A DNA stretch of 64,000 nucleotides from Rhodococcus opacus B4 (lineage in GTDB: Bacteria > Actinomycetota > Actinomycetes > Mycobacteriales > Mycobacteriaceae): the NCBI RefSeq assembly GCF_000010805.1, contig NC_012522.1, positions 1,922,001 through 1,986,000 of the forward strand. The letters are read 5' to 3'. A model generated the notes under the pieces. The model did not search any database, was not told the DNA's origin, and saw only the letters and a program-made list of their open reading frames with translations. Below, one piece after another: positions 33,735-44,500 of this stretch (position 1 is its first letter; the number at the start of each line of letters is the position of its first letter). Both the position numbers and the translations under genes were made by a program.

Positions 33735-34988
33735 ATGCGCACCTTCTCCAAGCGCGCCCTCGCTGCACCGACCGCGCTCGCCGCCATCGGGCTCGTGCTG
33801 ACCGGTTGCGGCAGCAAGGCGTCCGACACGGCCGGCGAGTCCACGGCGGCGTCCTGTGTGGACACATCCGGGGACACGATCAAGGTCGGGTCGCTGAACT
33901 CGCTGTCCGGCACCATGGCCATCAGCGAGGTGACCGTCCGGGACTCGATCGCGCTCGCGGTCGACGAGATCAACAACTCGGGCGGCGTGCTCGGCAAGAA
34001 GATCCAGATCGTGGCCGAGGACGGCGCCTCGGAGCCCACCGTGTTCGCGGAGAAGGCCGAGAAGCTCATCAGCAGCGACTGCGTCGCGGCCGTGTTCGGC
34101 GGCTGGACGTCGTCGAGCCGCAAGGCGATGCTGCCGGTCTTCGAGGACAACAACTCGCTGCTCTACTACCCCGTGCAGTACGAGGGCCTCGAGGATTCGA
34201 AGAACATCTTCTACACCGGTGCCACCACCAACCAGCAGATCGTGCCCGCCCTCGACTATCTGAAGGAGAAGGGCGTCAAGTCGCTGTACCTGGTGGGCAG
34301 CGACTACGTGTTCCCGCAGACGGCCAACCGCATCATCAAGGCGTACGCGGAGGCCAACGGCATCGAGATCAAGGGCGAGGACTACACGCCGCTCGGCTCC
34401 ACCGACTTCTCCACCATCGTCAACAAGGTGCGCTCCGCCGACGCGGATGCCGTGTTCAACACATTGAACGGCGATTCCAACGTCGCATTCTTCCGCGAGT
34501 ACGCGAACGTCGGCCTGAAGCCCGCCGACATGCCCGTCGTGTCGGTGTCGATCGCCGAGGAGGAGGTCGGCGGCATCGGCGTCCAGAACATCGAGGGCCA
34601 GCTGACGGCCTGGAACTACTACCAGACCATCGACACGCCGGAGAACAAGAAGTTCGTCGACGCGTACAAGGCCCGGTACGGCGCGAACAAGCCGACGTCC
34701 GACCCGATGGAAGCCGCATACACGTCCGTGTACCTGTGGAAGAACACCGTCGAGAAGGCGAACTCCTTCGCCACCAAGGACATCCAGGACAACGCGGACG
34801 GTGTCACGTTCGCCGCGCCGGAGGGACTGGTCACCATCGACGGGTCCAACCACCACATCACCAAGACCGCGCGGATCGGCGAGATCCGGAACGACGGCCT
34901 GATCTACACGGTCTGGGATTCGGGCACCCCGATCCAGCCGGACCCCTACCTGAAGTCCTACCCGTGGGCCGAGTCGCTGGGTAGCTAG
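33735..34988 (+). CDS. urtA: Urea/amide ABC transporter substrate-binding lipoprotein
   Basis: A 417-residue periplasmic-binding protein with a lipoprotein signal (MRTFSKRALAAPTALAAIGL...LTGC, Cys near residue 27). The mature part matches the UrtA/FmdD branch of the LivJ family (IKVGSLNSLSGTMAISEVTVRDSIALAVDEINNSGGVLG, YYPVQYEGLE). It should capture urea or short amides. ATG 33735 begins the signal peptide. It heads a five-gene transporter operon. The Methylophilus counterpart FmdD accompanies fmdA/fmdB as here, so amides as well as urea are possible ligands. Confidence 0.92.
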   Translation: MRTFSKRALAAPTALAAIGLVLTGCGSKASDTAGESTAASCVDTSGDTIKVGSLNSLSGTMAISEVTVRDSIALAVDEINNSGGVLGKKIQIVAEDGASEPTVFAEKAEKLISSDCVAAVFGGWTSSSRKAMLPVFEDNNSLLYYPVQYEGLEDSKNIFYTGATTNQQIVPALDYLKEKGVKSLYLVGSDYVFPQTANRIIKAYAEANGIEIKGEDYTPLGSTDFSTIVNKVRSADADAVFNTLNGDSNVAFFREYANVGLKPADMPVVSVSIAEEEVGGIGVQNIEGQLTAWNYYQTIDTPENKKFVDAYKARYGANKPTSDPMEAAYTSVYLWKNTVEKANSFATKDIQDNADGVTFAAPEGLVTIDGSNHHITKTARIGEIRNDGLIYTVWDSGTPIQPDPYLKSYPWAESLGS

Positions 34989-35032
34989 AACACGGTCCGA
35001 CGAGCACGAGGGAAGAGAGAGGACATACATCC

Positions 35033-35917
35033 ATGGATGTAGTGATCGGACAGCTGTTCACCGGGTTGAGTATCGGATCGATCCTGTTGCTGGCAGCGCT
35101 GGGGCTGTCGTTGACGTTCGGCCAGATGGGCGTCATCAACATGGCCCACGGCGAATTCATCATGGCCGGCTCGTACACGGCATACGTGGTGCAGCAGGTG
35201 GTGTCGAGCGCCACCGGTTCTCTGTTCATCTCTCTGCTCGTCGGCTTCGTGGTCGGTGGCGCGATGGGCGTCCTCCTCGAGGTGACGCTCGTGAAGCGGA
35301 TGTACCACCGGCCGCTGGACACACTGCTGGTGACGTTCGGGGTGGGGTTGATCCTGCAGCAGCTGGCGCGGGACGTCTTCGGTGCGCCCGCCGTCAACGT
35401 CGCCGCACCGGGCTGGCTCTCCGGCGGGGTGGAGATCCTGGGCGCGGTGGTCCCGAAGACGCGGCTGTTCATCCTGGTGCTCGCCGTCGTGGCCGTCGTC
35501 GCACTGTCGCTGGCGATGCAGAAGTCGTCGATGGGACGCCGCATCCGCGCCGTCGTGCAGAACCGGGACCTCGCGGAGACGAGCGGGATCTCCAGTCGCC
35601 GAACCGATGTGACGACGTTCTTCATCGGGTCCGGGCTGGCGGGTGTCGCGGGGGTGGCGCTGACCCTGATCGGCTCGACGAGCCCGACCATCGGGCAGAG
35701 CTACCTCATCGACGCGTTCCTGGTGGTCGTGGTCGGCGGCCTGGGGCAGATGAAGGGCGCGGTGATCGCCGCGTTCGCGCTCGGCATCCTCAATTCGTTC
35801 GTCGAGTACTCGACCACGGCGTCGATCGCCAAGGTCATCGTGTTCGTGGTCATCGTGGTGTTCCTCCAGGTTCGGCCGCAGGGCCTGTTCGCCGTCAAGA
35901 CGAGGAGTCTCGTATGA
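35033..35917 (+). CDS. urtB: Urea/amide ABC transporter permease UrtB-like
   Basis: A 294-residue LivH-type permease with about eight hydrophobic helices (QLFTGLSIGSILLLAALGLSLTFGQMGVINMAHGEFIMAGSY). The conserved cytoplasmic segment is GRRIRAVVQNRDLAETSGISSRRTDVTTFFIGSGLAG. It lies 44 bp after urtA and its stop overlaps the urtC start in an ATGA. Confidence 0.93.
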   Translation: MDVVIGQLFTGLSIGSILLLAALGLSLTFGQMGVINMAHGEFIMAGSYTAYVVQQVVSSATGSLFISLLVGFVVGGAMGVLLEVTLVKRMYHRPLDTLLVTFGVGLILQQLARDVFGAPAVNVAAPGWLSGGVEILGAVVPKTRLFILVLAVVAVVALSLAMQKSSMGRRIRAVVQNRDLAETSGISSRRTDVTTFFIGSGLAGVAGVALTLIGSTSPTIGQSYLIDAFLVVVVGGLGQMKGAVIAAFALGILNSFVEYSTTASIAKVIVFVVIVVFLQVRPQGLFAVKTRSLV

Positions 35918-37032
35918 GCATCCTGACGAGTGGCCGCTACCGCGCGTGGGCGGGATTCGCACTGGCCGCGCTGCTTCTGTTCGTCGTCGCCCCCGCCGTC
36001 CTCAGCGACTTCCGGCTGAGTCTGCTCGGCAAGTTCCTGTGCTTCGCGATCGTCGCGGTCGGCATCGGTCTCGCCTGGGGCCGCGGCGGCATGCTGACCC
36101 TCGGCCAGGGTGTGTTCTTCGGGCTGGGCGCGTACATGATGGCGATGCATCTGAAGATCGCCGACGCCGACTTCCGCGGCGACACCGTGCCCGACTTCAT
36201 GCAGATCGCGGGCATCCGGGAACTGCCGGGCTACTGGGTGCCGTTCACGTCGCCGATCCTGACGATTCTGGGCATCCTCCTGGTCCCGGCCCTGGTGGCG
36301 TTCGTCCTCGGTCTCGGCGTGTTCAAGCGCCGCGTCAAGGGCGCCTATTTCGCGATCCTCAGCCAGGCGCTCGCCGCCGCGTTCGCCATCCTGCTGGTGG
36401 GCCAGCAGAGCACCGGAGGAAGCAACGGCCTCAACCGGTTCCGCACGTTCTTCGGATTCAACCTGAACGATCCGGCGAACAAGCAGATGCTGTTCTTCAT
36501 CGCCGCCGGGGTGCTGCTGGCCGTCGTCGCCGTCACCCGGCAACTGATGAACAGCCGTTACGGCGAACTGCTCGTCGCCGTCCGGGACCAGGAAGAACGC
36601 GTGCGATTCCTCGGGTACGACCCGGCGAACATCAAACTCGTCGCCTACGTGACGGCAGCGTTCTTCGCCGGACTCGCGGGCGCGCTGTTCGTGCCGATCG
36701 TCGGCATCATCTCCCCCGCCGACGTCGGCATCGTCCCGTCGATCGCGTTCCTGATCGGGGTGGCCATCGGCGGACGCTCCACGCTCCTCGGCCCCGTCCT
36801 CGGCGCGATCGGCGTGGCGTGGGCGCAGAGCGCCTTCTCGGAGTCGTTCCCCTCCGGCTGGACCTACGCGCAGGGCCTGCTGTTCATCGTGGTCGTCGGA
36901 TTCTTCCCGGCCGGCGTCGCGGGACTGTTCGCGCTGCTGAAGCGGAAGAAGAAGGCCGCCTCCGACGAACCTGCCCCGCCCGGACCGGAGGACCAGACCG
37001 AGGCGACGGAACGAATGGAGATGGCAAGATGA
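35914..37032 (+). CDS. urtC: Urea/amide ABC transporter permease UrtC-like
   Basis: A 372-residue LivM-type permease (AIVAVGIGLAWGRGGMLTLGQGVFFGLGAYMMAMHL; coupling region VRDQEERVRFLGYDPANIKLVAYVTAAFFAGLAGAL). The charged C-terminal tail (KRKKKAASDEPAPPGPEDQ) is cytoplasmic. It overlaps urtB and urtD by 4 bp each. Confidence 0.93.
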   Translation: MSILTSGRYRAWAGFALAALLLFVVAPAVLSDFRLSLLGKFLCFAIVAVGIGLAWGRGGMLTLGQGVFFGLGAYMMAMHLKIADADFRGDTVPDFMQIAGIRELPGYWVPFTSPILTILGILLVPALVAFVLGLGVFKRRVKGAYFAILSQALAAAFAILLVGQQSTGGSNGLNRFRTFFGFNLNDPANKQMLFFIAAGVLLAVVAVTRQLMNSRYGELLVAVRDQEERVRFLGYDPANIKLVAYVTAAFFAGLAGALFVPIVGIISPADVGIVPSIAFLIGVAIGGRSTLLGPVLGAIGVAWAQSAFSESFPSGWTYAQGLLFIVVVGFFPAGVAGLFALLKRKKKAASDEPAPPGPEDQTEATERMEMAR

Positions 37033-37874
37033 CGATTCCCACCGCGGCCAAGGAGCCCGTGCTCGGCGGCAACGCCGGGATGTCCAGCGAGTACCTCGAG
37101 GTCCGGGACCTGAAGGTCAGCTTCGACGGCTTCAAGGCGGTCGACGGCGTCGACCTCACCCTGATGCAGGGCGATCTGCGGTTCCTCATCGGCCCCAACG
37201 GCGCGGGCAAGACCACGCTGGTCGACGCCATCACCGGGCTCGTCTCGGCGACGGGCTCGGTCACCAAGTCCGGTGTCGAGTTGATCGGCAAGAAGGTGCA
37301 CCGCATCGCCCGCCTCGGCGTGGGCCGCACATTCCAGACGGCGAGCGTGTTCGAAGAGCTGACGGTTCTCCAGAACCTCGACATCGCGGCGGGTGCGGGC
37401 CGCTCCGCGCTCACGCTGCTGCGCCGCCGTAAGACGGTGCTCCCCGCGATCGAGGAGGCGCTCGACGTCACGGGTCTCGGCAAACTCCGCGACACGCCGG
37501 CGGGCATCCTCGCGCACGGGCAGAAGCAGTGGCTCGAGATCGGCATGCTGCTGGTGCAGAACTGTTCCGTCCTGCTGCTCGACGAGCCGGTGGCCGGCAT
37601 GAGCCACGAGGAACGCGAGGAGACGGGAAACCTGCTGCGCCGCATCGGCGGTGAACGGACCGTCGTGGTGGTCGAGCACGACATGGACTTCATGCGCGCA
37701 TTCGCGACGTCGGTGACGGTGCTGCACGCCGGGAAGGTGCTGAGCGAGGGAACGGTCGAGCAGGTGCAGGCCGACCCCCGTGTGCAGGAGGTGTACCTCG
37801 GAACCGCCGCCGCAGGCGCCGCCCCCGAGTTTCAGCCCGACGTTTCGAAGGAGGACAGCGATGCTCGAGCTTGA
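37029..37874 (+). CDS. urtD: Urea/amide ABC transporter ATPase UrtD-like
   Basis: A 281-residue LivG-type ATPase: Walker A GPNGAGKTT, GVGRTFQTASVFEELTVLQNL at the Q-loop, LAHGQKQWLEIGMLL as a variant signature, and Walker B VLLLDEPVAGMSHEE. The AHGQKQWLEI signature is characteristic of UrtD rather than amino-acid LivG. Start ATG 37029 overlaps urtC; its end overlaps urtE by 14 bp. Confidence 0.93.
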   Translation: MTIPTAAKEPVLGGNAGMSSEYLEVRDLKVSFDGFKAVDGVDLTLMQGDLRFLIGPNGAGKTTLVDAITGLVSATGSVTKSGVELIGKKVHRIARLGVGRTFQTASVFEELTVLQNLDIAAGAGRSALTLLRRRKTVLPAIEEALDVTGLGKLRDTPAGILAHGQKQWLEIGMLLVQNCSVLLLDEPVAGMSHEEREETGNLLRRIGGERTVVVVEHDMDFMRAFATSVTVLHAGKVLSEGTVEQVQADPRVQEVYLGTAAAGAAPEFQPDVSKEDSDARA

Positions 37875-38574
37875 CGACGTCCGGGCCGGGTACGGCCGAA
37901 CCGAGGTGATCCACGGAGTGTCGCTGACGGTCCCGACGGACGGGGTGGCCGCGGTGATGGGACACAACGGTGCAGGCAAGACCACACTGCTCCGGGCCGC
38001 GGTCGGACTGATCAAGGTCAACTCCGGGCGCGTGCTGTTCGACGGCGAGGACGTCACGGCGCTGCGGCCCAGCGCCCGGGTGGCGCGCGGCCTCGCGTAC
38101 GTGCCGCAGGGCCAGCAGTCGTTCGGTCAGCTGACGACCGCGGAGAACCTGCAGGTGGTGGCGGACGGCCGCAAGCGCGGCAAGGAACTCGTCGGCGAGG
38201 CGCTGGATCTGTTCCCGGCGCTGCGCGGCCTGCTCGACCGGCGCGCCGGTCTGCTCTCCGGGGGCCAGCGCCAGCAACTCGCCATCGCGCGGGCGCTGAT
38301 CACGGAACCGAAGATGCTGATTCTCGACGAGCCGACGGAGGGAATCCAGCCGTCCGTCGTGGCGGAGATCGAACGCACGATCATGGAACTCACCCGTCGC
38401 GGTGGACTCGGAGTTCTGTTGGTGGAACAGCACATCGGGTTCGCGCTCGAATCCGCGGAACGCTACTACGTCCTCGAATCCGGGCGGGTCACGTCGTCCG
38501 GAGACGGCGGCGCCGCACCCGATTCCGACGTCCGGACCGCGGTCTCCGACGTCCGCGCGGCGATGGCGATCTGA
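37861..38574 (+). CDS. urtE: Urea/amide ABC transporter ATPase UrtE-like
   Basis: A 237-residue LivF-type ATPase: Walker A GHNGAGKTT, YVPQGQQSFGQLTTAENL, signature LSGGQRQQLAIARAL, Walker B MLILDEPTEGIQPSVV. The EGIQPS extension of Walker B is typical of UrtE. GAAGGAGG precedes ATG 37861. The stop overlaps the GntR start (TGATG). Confidence 0.93.
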   Translation: MLELDDVRAGYGRTEVIHGVSLTVPTDGVAAVMGHNGAGKTTLLRAAVGLIKVNSGRVLFDGEDVTALRPSARVARGLAYVPQGQQSFGQLTTAENLQVVADGRKRGKELVGEALDLFPALRGLLDRRAGLLSGGQRQQLAIARALITEPKMLILDEPTEGIQPSVVAEIERTIMELTRRGGLGVLLVEQHIGFALESAERYYVLESGRVTSSGDGGAAPDSDVRTAVSDVRAAMAI

Positions 38575-39272
38575 TGGCACGCCGAGAACCGGCCGGGTCC
38601 CTCAGCGACCAGGTGTACCTGTCGCTGCGCACCGACCTGATGAGCGGACGGATCCCGCCGGGACAGCGACTCGGCGAGGAGCGTCTCGCCGACACCTACG
38701 GGGTGTCCCGGACACCGGTACGGGAGGCCCTGGCGCGGCTCCTCGCCGACGGACTCGTGCAGCGCGACGTGGGCGGGTTGTTTCCGTACCGCCCTCGCAT
38801 CGACGAACTGGCCGGACTGTACGAACTGCGCATCACCCTCGAGCTCCAGGGGATCGCGCGGGTCCGCGCCGACGAGTCGCTCTCGCACGACCCGGACGTT
38901 CTGGGACCGGAACTCGAGCGGTGGTACGCGCTGCGGAAGGAGAACCCCGAACCGGACGCCGGGTTCGTCGCTCTCGACGAACAGTTCCACACGGTGCTGC
39001 TGCGGTCGGCCGGGAACCGGGCACTGTCCGATGCGCTCGTCAACGTGAACGCGAAGGTGCGGCCGGTCCGGATGTTCGACTACCTGACCCCTGATCGCAT
39101 GAGCGCGACCATCGACGAGCACATCGCGGTGGCCGAGTTCGCACTGGACGGCAAACTCGACACCGCGTACGACACGCTGCTCGCGCACATCAGCGAGTCG
39201 CGGGAAGTGGTGATCGAGCGCGCGGAACAGGCACTGTCCCTCGCACGTATGGCCTGGGCGATCCGCGACTGA
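38574..39272 (+). CDS. GntR-family (FCD subfamily) regulator
   Basis: A 232-residue regulator. The N-terminal winged helix (LRTDLMSGRIPPGQRLGEERLADTYGVSRTPVREALARLLADGLV) is followed by a helical FCD ligand domain (ELRITLELQGIARVRADES...DEQFHTVLLRSAGNRAL). It is coupled to urtE by a TGATG overlap, so it probably reports on the transported compound or its metabolites. Its operator is unknown; the dyad at 33482-33518 upstream of the operon is one candidate. Confidence 0.9.
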   Translation: MARREPAGSLSDQVYLSLRTDLMSGRIPPGQRLGEERLADTYGVSRTPVREALARLLADGLVQRDVGGLFPYRPRIDELAGLYELRITLELQGIARVRADESLSHDPDVLGPELERWYALRKENPEPDAGFVALDEQFHTVLLRSAGNRALSDALVNVNAKVRPVRMFDYLTPDRMSATIDEHIAVAEFALDGKLDTAYDTLLAHISESREVVIERAEQALSLARMAWAIRD

Positions 39273-39299
39273 GACAGAGGTCCAACTCGGTTTCCGCGC

Positions 39300-39319
39300 C
39301 GTCCCGGGTACCCGGGACG
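39300..39319. terminator. 20-bp perfect palindrome after the urt-gntR operon
   Basis: CGTCCCGGGTACCCGGGACG reads identically on both strands. As RNA it folds to an 8-bp GC stem with a GUAC loop, 28 bp past the gntR stop. A dimeric-regulator site is the alternative. Confidence 0.5.
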
Positions 39320-39458
39320 GATTCTGTGCGTATGCTCGCACTTCGGGCCCTCCCACTTCGGGGCCTCGTATCTCGTACGACCGAAGTGACGCATTCGACC
39401 GAACCACGCACGCACGCAACCGTTCCTGCGAGGGGCGGGGAGAAGGAGAGGGGGCGGA

Positions 39459-39992
39459 GTGACCGCACGCATTCCACCGGGGCGTCTGAAGGAACTCGGC
39501 CCCGTCAACTGGGCGCTGTGGCGCATCATCTCCCGCGTCGCCGGCGTCCCGGACGCGCATCTGTTCAGCACGGTGGGCCGGACGGGGGGCCTCTTCCGTG
39601 CGTGGCTGCACTACTCCGGCAAGCTGATGCCGGGCGGCAAGATCTCCCGGCACGAGACCGAACTGATCATCCTCCGGGTGGCGCACCTGCGGAAGTGCGG
39701 CTACGAGATGGACCACCACGTGCGCCTCGGACGCCGGGCCGGGGTCACCCCGGCCCTGCTCGAACAGGTGCTGGAAGGTCCCGACGCGGAAGGCTGGGAC
39801 GCGCGCCGCCGCGCCATCCTCACCGCCGTCGACCAACTCGTCACCACCGACAATCTGGACGACGCCACGTGGTCGGCGCTCGGAGCGTACTTCGACGATC
39901 GCCGGCTGATCGAGTTCTGTTTCCTGGTGACGCAGTACGACGCCCTCGCCACCACCATCGGAACGCTGAGGATCGAACGCGACTACTCGTAG
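39459..39992 (+). CDS. Carboxymuconolactone decarboxylase/AhpD-like protein
   Basis: A 177-residue all-helical protein starting at GTG 39459, with GGGGCGGA upstream. It has the CMD-family motif LRVAHLRKCGYEMDHHVRLGRRAG, with one Cys rather than the CxxC of AhpD. True alkylhydroperoxidase redox cycling is therefore unlikely. It may be a gamma-CMD-like enzyme or binding protein. It lies 33 bp before the permease gene and is probably co-transcribed with it. Its role beside urea metabolism is unclear. Confidence 0.8.
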   Translation: MTARIPPGRLKELGPVNWALWRIISRVAGVPDAHLFSTVGRTGGLFRAWLHYSGKLMPGGKISRHETELIILRVAHLRKCGYEMDHHVRLGRRAGVTPALLEQVLEGPDAEGWDARRRAILTAVDQLVTTDNLDDATWSALGAYFDDRRLIEFCFLVTQYDALATTIGTLRIERDYS

Positions 39993-40025
39993 GCTCCGCA
40001 GCGCGCACAGAAGAGGAACGGCCGC

Positions 40026-41465
40026 ATGACCTCCGCCACCGAAGACGTCCGTTCCGAGAAGGGTCTGGCGCGGGTCGCGCAGTCACTGGCCGGGTGGACG
40101 GAGAAGTGGTTTCCGGACGCCTACGTCTTCGCCCTCGTCGGCGTCTTCGTCGTCGCGGTGGCCGCGCTGGCCAACGGTTCGTCTCCGCAGGAAGTGGTGG
40201 ACGCGTTCGGCGACGGGTTCTGGGATCTGACCGCGTTCACCCTGCAGATGGCGATGGTGGTGCTGACCGGGTACGTCGTCGCGACGTCCCCGCCGGTGGC
40301 CCGGCTGATCGACCGTCTGGCAAAGGTGCCCGGGACTGCACGCAGCGCAGTCAGTTTCGTCGCCTTCCTCTCCATGTCGGTCTCGTTCCTGAACTGGGGG
40401 CTCAGCCTGGTGTTCGGCGGGCTGCTGGCCCGGGCGATCGCACGCCGAACCGACCTGCGGGTGGACTACCGCGCCCTGGGCGCCGCCGCGTTCATGGGCC
40501 TCGGCGCGGTGTGGGCGCTCGGCATGTCGTCCTCCGCCGCCCAGCTCCAGGCCACCGCCGCCTCCCTGCCGCCGGCGCTGCTGCAGATCACCGGCGTCCT
40601 CGACTTCGGAACCACGATCTTCACCTGGCAGTCGCTGCTGATGTGCGCCATCATCATCGCCCTGACCGTGGTGATCGCCCACTTCTCGGCGCCGAGGGGC
40701 GCCGCCGTCACCACCGCCCAGGACCTCGAGGTCGACCTCGACGACCGTCCGAAGGAGGTCCCGCCTCGATCGCGTCCGGGCGAATGGCTCGAGTACAGCC
40801 GGATCCTGCCGGTGCTCGCCGGCCTGATGACGTTGGGATGGCTCGTCTCCCAGTTGGCGACCAAACCCCTGCTCACGGTTGTCAGCAGCCTGAACGGCTA
40901 CCTGCTGGTCTTTCTCATGCTGGGGCTGGTGCTGCACGGGACGCCGCGCAAATTCCTGCAAGCCGTCGCCCTGGCCGTCCCGGCCACGGCAGGCATTCTG
41001 GTCCAGTTTCCGCTGTACGCCGCGATGGCCGCGATCCTCACCAAGGCCGAGGGTCGAAACGGCGTCACCATCTCGGAGCATCTCGCCGACTTCTTCACGA
41101 ACATCGGCAGCGGCGGAGCGTTCACCGTCGTCATCGCCCTCTACACCGTCGTGCTGGGCCTGTTCGTGCCGTCGGGTGGCGGAAAGTGGCTGGTCGAGGC
41201 CCCGTACGTCATGCAGTCGGCCACCGACGTCCAGATGAACCTGGGCTGGACGGTCCAGGTGTACAACGTCGCCGAAGCGCTGCCGAACCTGATCAACCCG
41301 TTCTTCATGCTGCCCCTGCTCGCGGTACTGGGGCTCAGGGCGCGCGATCTGGTGGGATTCACGTTCCTGCAGTTCATGTTCCACCTACCGGTGGTCCTGC
41401 TGCTGGTGTGGCTGCTCGGCGCGACCTTCGACTTCGTTCCCCCGGTGCAGCCCTCGACACCGTGA
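40026..41465 (+). CDS. Short-chain fatty acid transporter-like permease (AtoE/TIGR00366 type)
   Basis: A 479-residue membrane protein with about 12 hydrophobic helices. Family features include a WTEKWFPDAYVFALVG opening, SFLNWGLSLVFGGLLARAIAR, and GLFVPSGGGKWLVEAPYV near the C-terminus. The family is linked to uptake of short-chain fatty acids such as acetoacetate. Formate or acetate from amide hydrolysis could be its cargo here, but that is inference. GAGGAACGGCCGC precedes the ATG. Confidence 0.85.
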   Translation: MTSATEDVRSEKGLARVAQSLAGWTEKWFPDAYVFALVGVFVVAVAALANGSSPQEVVDAFGDGFWDLTAFTLQMAMVVLTGYVVATSPPVARLIDRLAKVPGTARSAVSFVAFLSMSVSFLNWGLSLVFGGLLARAIARRTDLRVDYRALGAAAFMGLGAVWALGMSSSAAQLQATAASLPPALLQITGVLDFGTTIFTWQSLLMCAIIIALTVVIAHFSAPRGAAVTTAQDLEVDLDDRPKEVPPRSRPGEWLEYSRILPVLAGLMTLGWLVSQLATKPLLTVVSSLNGYLLVFLMLGLVLHGTPRKFLQAVALAVPATAGILVQFPLYAAMAAILTKAEGRNGVTISEHLADFFTNIGSGGAFTVVIALYTVVLGLFVPSGGGKWLVEAPYVMQSATDVQMNLGWTVQVYNVAEALPNLINPFFMLPLLAVLGLRARDLVGFTFLQFMFHLPVVLLLVWLLGATFDFVPPVQPSTP

Positions 41466-41516
41466 GAGGTGTTACTAACCCACGCTTTACTTCGAGAAAT
41501 CTCGGTGAAACACCTC
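41466..41516 (+). terminator. Nested hairpin between permease and urea carboxylase genes
   Basis: GAGGTGTT (41466-41473) pairs with AACACCTC (41509-41516), and an inner CGAGA-AA-TCTCG hairpin lies at 41493-41504. It could end the permease transcript or act in the leader. A TAGCGT -10 (41522-41527) eight bases before the ATG suggests that urea carboxylase has its own promoter. Confidence 0.35.
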
Positions 41517-41535
41517 GTCCTTAGCGTATACAACC

Positions 41536-44500
41536 ATGTCCACAGGGATGAATACGCCGCCGATCGAGTACTCCTTCGACACCCTGCTCGTCGCGAACCG
41601 AGGCGAAATCGCCTGCCGCATCATGCGAACCGCGCATCTTCTCGGACTGAAGACGGTCGCGGTGTACTCCGACGCCGATTCCGCGGCCGCACACGTCGAG
41701 ATGGCCGACGTCGCCGTCCGGCTGGGCCCGGCTCCCGCCCACGAGTCGTATCTGCGGGCCGACGCCGTCGTGGAGGCCGCACTGGCCACGGGAGCCGGCG
41801 CGATACATCCCGGATACGGGTTCCTGTCGGAGAACGACGCGTTCGCCGCGGCGGCGGAATCCGCGGGCATCGCGTTCGTCGGCCCCACCCCCGAACAGTT
41901 GCGCACCTTCGGGAACAAGCACACCGCGCGCGAGGCCGCCCGCGCCGTCGGCGTCCCGCTCGTCGCGGGCAGCGGGCTCCTCGACTCCGTGGACGCGGCG
42001 CTGTCCGCGGCCTCCGATATCGGGTATCCGGTGATGATCAAGGCGGTCGGCGGCGGTGGCGGAATCGGGATGCAGGCCTGCTTCGACGCCGCGGAACTCC
42101 ACGAAGCCTACGACCGCGTCCAGCGCCTCGCCGAGGCCAACTTCTCCTCGTCGGGGGTGTTCCTGGAACGCTTCGTGGCCCGCGCCCGTCACATCGAGGT
42201 GCAGGTCTTCGGCGACGGCCGGGGTCGCACCCTCAGCCTCGGCACCCGCGACTGCTCGCTGCAGCGCCGCAACCAGAAAGTGGTCGAGGAGGCGCCGGCG
42301 CCCGGACTGTCGGACGAACTCGTCGAACAACTCCTCGCCTCGTCCCGCGGTCTCGCGTCCTCGGTGAACTATCGGTCGGCCGGAACCGTCGAGTTCGTCT
42401 ACGACGTGGACCGCGGTGAGGCGTCGTTCCTCGAGATGAACACCCGGCTGCAGGTCGAGCACCCGGTGACCGAGGAGGTCACCGGGGTGGATCTCGTCGA
42501 GTGGATGCTGAGACTCGCCCGCGGCGACGGTGCCATGCTGGACGGGCTGCCCGACTCCGGACCCGCGATCAGCGGAACCGCCGTCGAGGCCCGCATCTAC
42601 GCCGAGGACCCCGGCCACGACTACCGCCCCAGCGCCGGACGCCTGACGGGGGTGGAGTTCCCGGCCCACACGCGGGTGGAGACGTGGGTCGACACGGGCA
42701 CCGAGGTGAGCGCCTTCTACGACCCGATGCTCGCGAAGGTGATCACCCGCGGCCACCGGCGCACGGCGGCGTTCGCGGCCCTCGCGGAGGCGCTCGCCGA
42801 CACCCACATCTACGGGATCCAGACCAACCTTCCCCAGCTCCGGCGGATCTGCGTCGCCGACACCGTCCTGGAAGCCGAGCACACCACGCAGTCGCTGGCC
42901 GATCTGCGGGCCACCGGCCGCCGCGTGGACGTCCTCCGCGCGGGAACTATGACCACCGTGCAGGACCACCCCGGCCGAATCGGGCTGTGGGAGGTCGGCA
43001 TTCCCCCGTCCGGGCCGATGGACGATCTGTCGTTCCAGCTGGTCAACACGGCGGTCGGCAATCCGGCCGGCGCACCCGGGCTCGAATGCACCCTGCAGGG
43101 GCCGCGACTGCTGTTCTCGGACGCCACCGTGATCTGCGTGGGCGGCGCCGACGCCCCGGTCACCCTCGACGGCGAGCCGATCCCCCTCTGGGAACCCGTG
43201 GAGGCGCAGGCCGGGTCCGTCCTCGACGTCGGCACTCCCGCCGACACGGGCCTGCGTACGTACGTCGCGTTCCGGGGCGGGATCGACGCCCCGCTGTATC
43301 ACGGCAGCGCATCCACGTTCACGCTCGGCGGGTTCGGCGGCATCACGGGCAAGGCCGTCGCCACGGGCGATGTGCTGGGCCTGTTCGACGACTCGCTGTT
43401 CGAGAACACCACGGGTCTCGGCGCGCCGCACCCCGTCCCGGACGACTCGCGCCCGGAGTTCACGCACGTGTGGCATCTCGCCGTCACCGAGGGGCCGCAG
43501 CCGGCGCCCGCCTACTTCACCGATTCCGACATGGCGCAGTTCTACGACACCACCTGGAAGGTCCAGACTCACGCGAACCGGACCGGACTCCGACTCGACG
43601 GCCCCAAGCCGGTGTGGTCGAGGACCGACGGCGGCGACGCCGGACTGCACCCGTCGAATCTGCACGACAACCCGTACAGCGTCGGAGCCCTCAACGTCTC
43701 CGGCGACACCCCGATCCTGCTCGGCCCCGACGGCCCGAGCCTCGGCGGTTTCGCGTGCCCGCTCACCGTGGCCAGGGCCCACCGGTGGAAGCTCGGGCAG
43801 ATCCGCCCCGGCGACAGCGTGCGGTTTCTCGCGGTCTCCGACGACGGTGCGCACTCGCTGCGGGCATCGGATTCGTCTCGCAGACAGGATGTTCCGCCCG
43901 CGGCAATCCGGTCGGCGGTGTCCGACGGCGGGGTCCTCCACCGGATCGCGCCCGTGCTCGACCGACCGGAGGTCGTGTATCTGCGCGCCGGCGACGACAA
44001 CATCCTCGTCGAGTACGGTGACCGGGAACTGGACCTCGGACTCCGCATGCGCGTCCATGCGTTGTCGGAGGCGCTGGTCCGGCGGCGCGTCCCGGGCGTC
44101 ATCGACATCACGCCGGGTGTCCGATCGCTGCACCTGCACTTCGACGCGGACCGCCTCCCCGCCGGAAGGCTGCTGGACATCCTGCAAGACATCGAGGAAC
44201 TGCTGCCGGCGACGCACGACCTGGTGGTCCCGAGTCGCACGGTCCGGTTGCCGTTGTCGTTCGACGACCCGTCCATCTCCGAGGCCATCGACCGCTACCG
44301 CAGCGGTGTCCGTGACGAGGCGCCGTGGCTGCCGTCGAATACCGAATTCATCCGGCGGATCAACGGATTGGACAGCGTCGACGACGTCCGCGACGCCGTG
44401 TTCGACGCCGAGTACCTGGTGCTCGGGCTCGGCGACGTCTACCTCGGCGCACCCCTGGCCGTGCCCCTCGACCCGCGGCACCGACTGGTCACCACCAAGT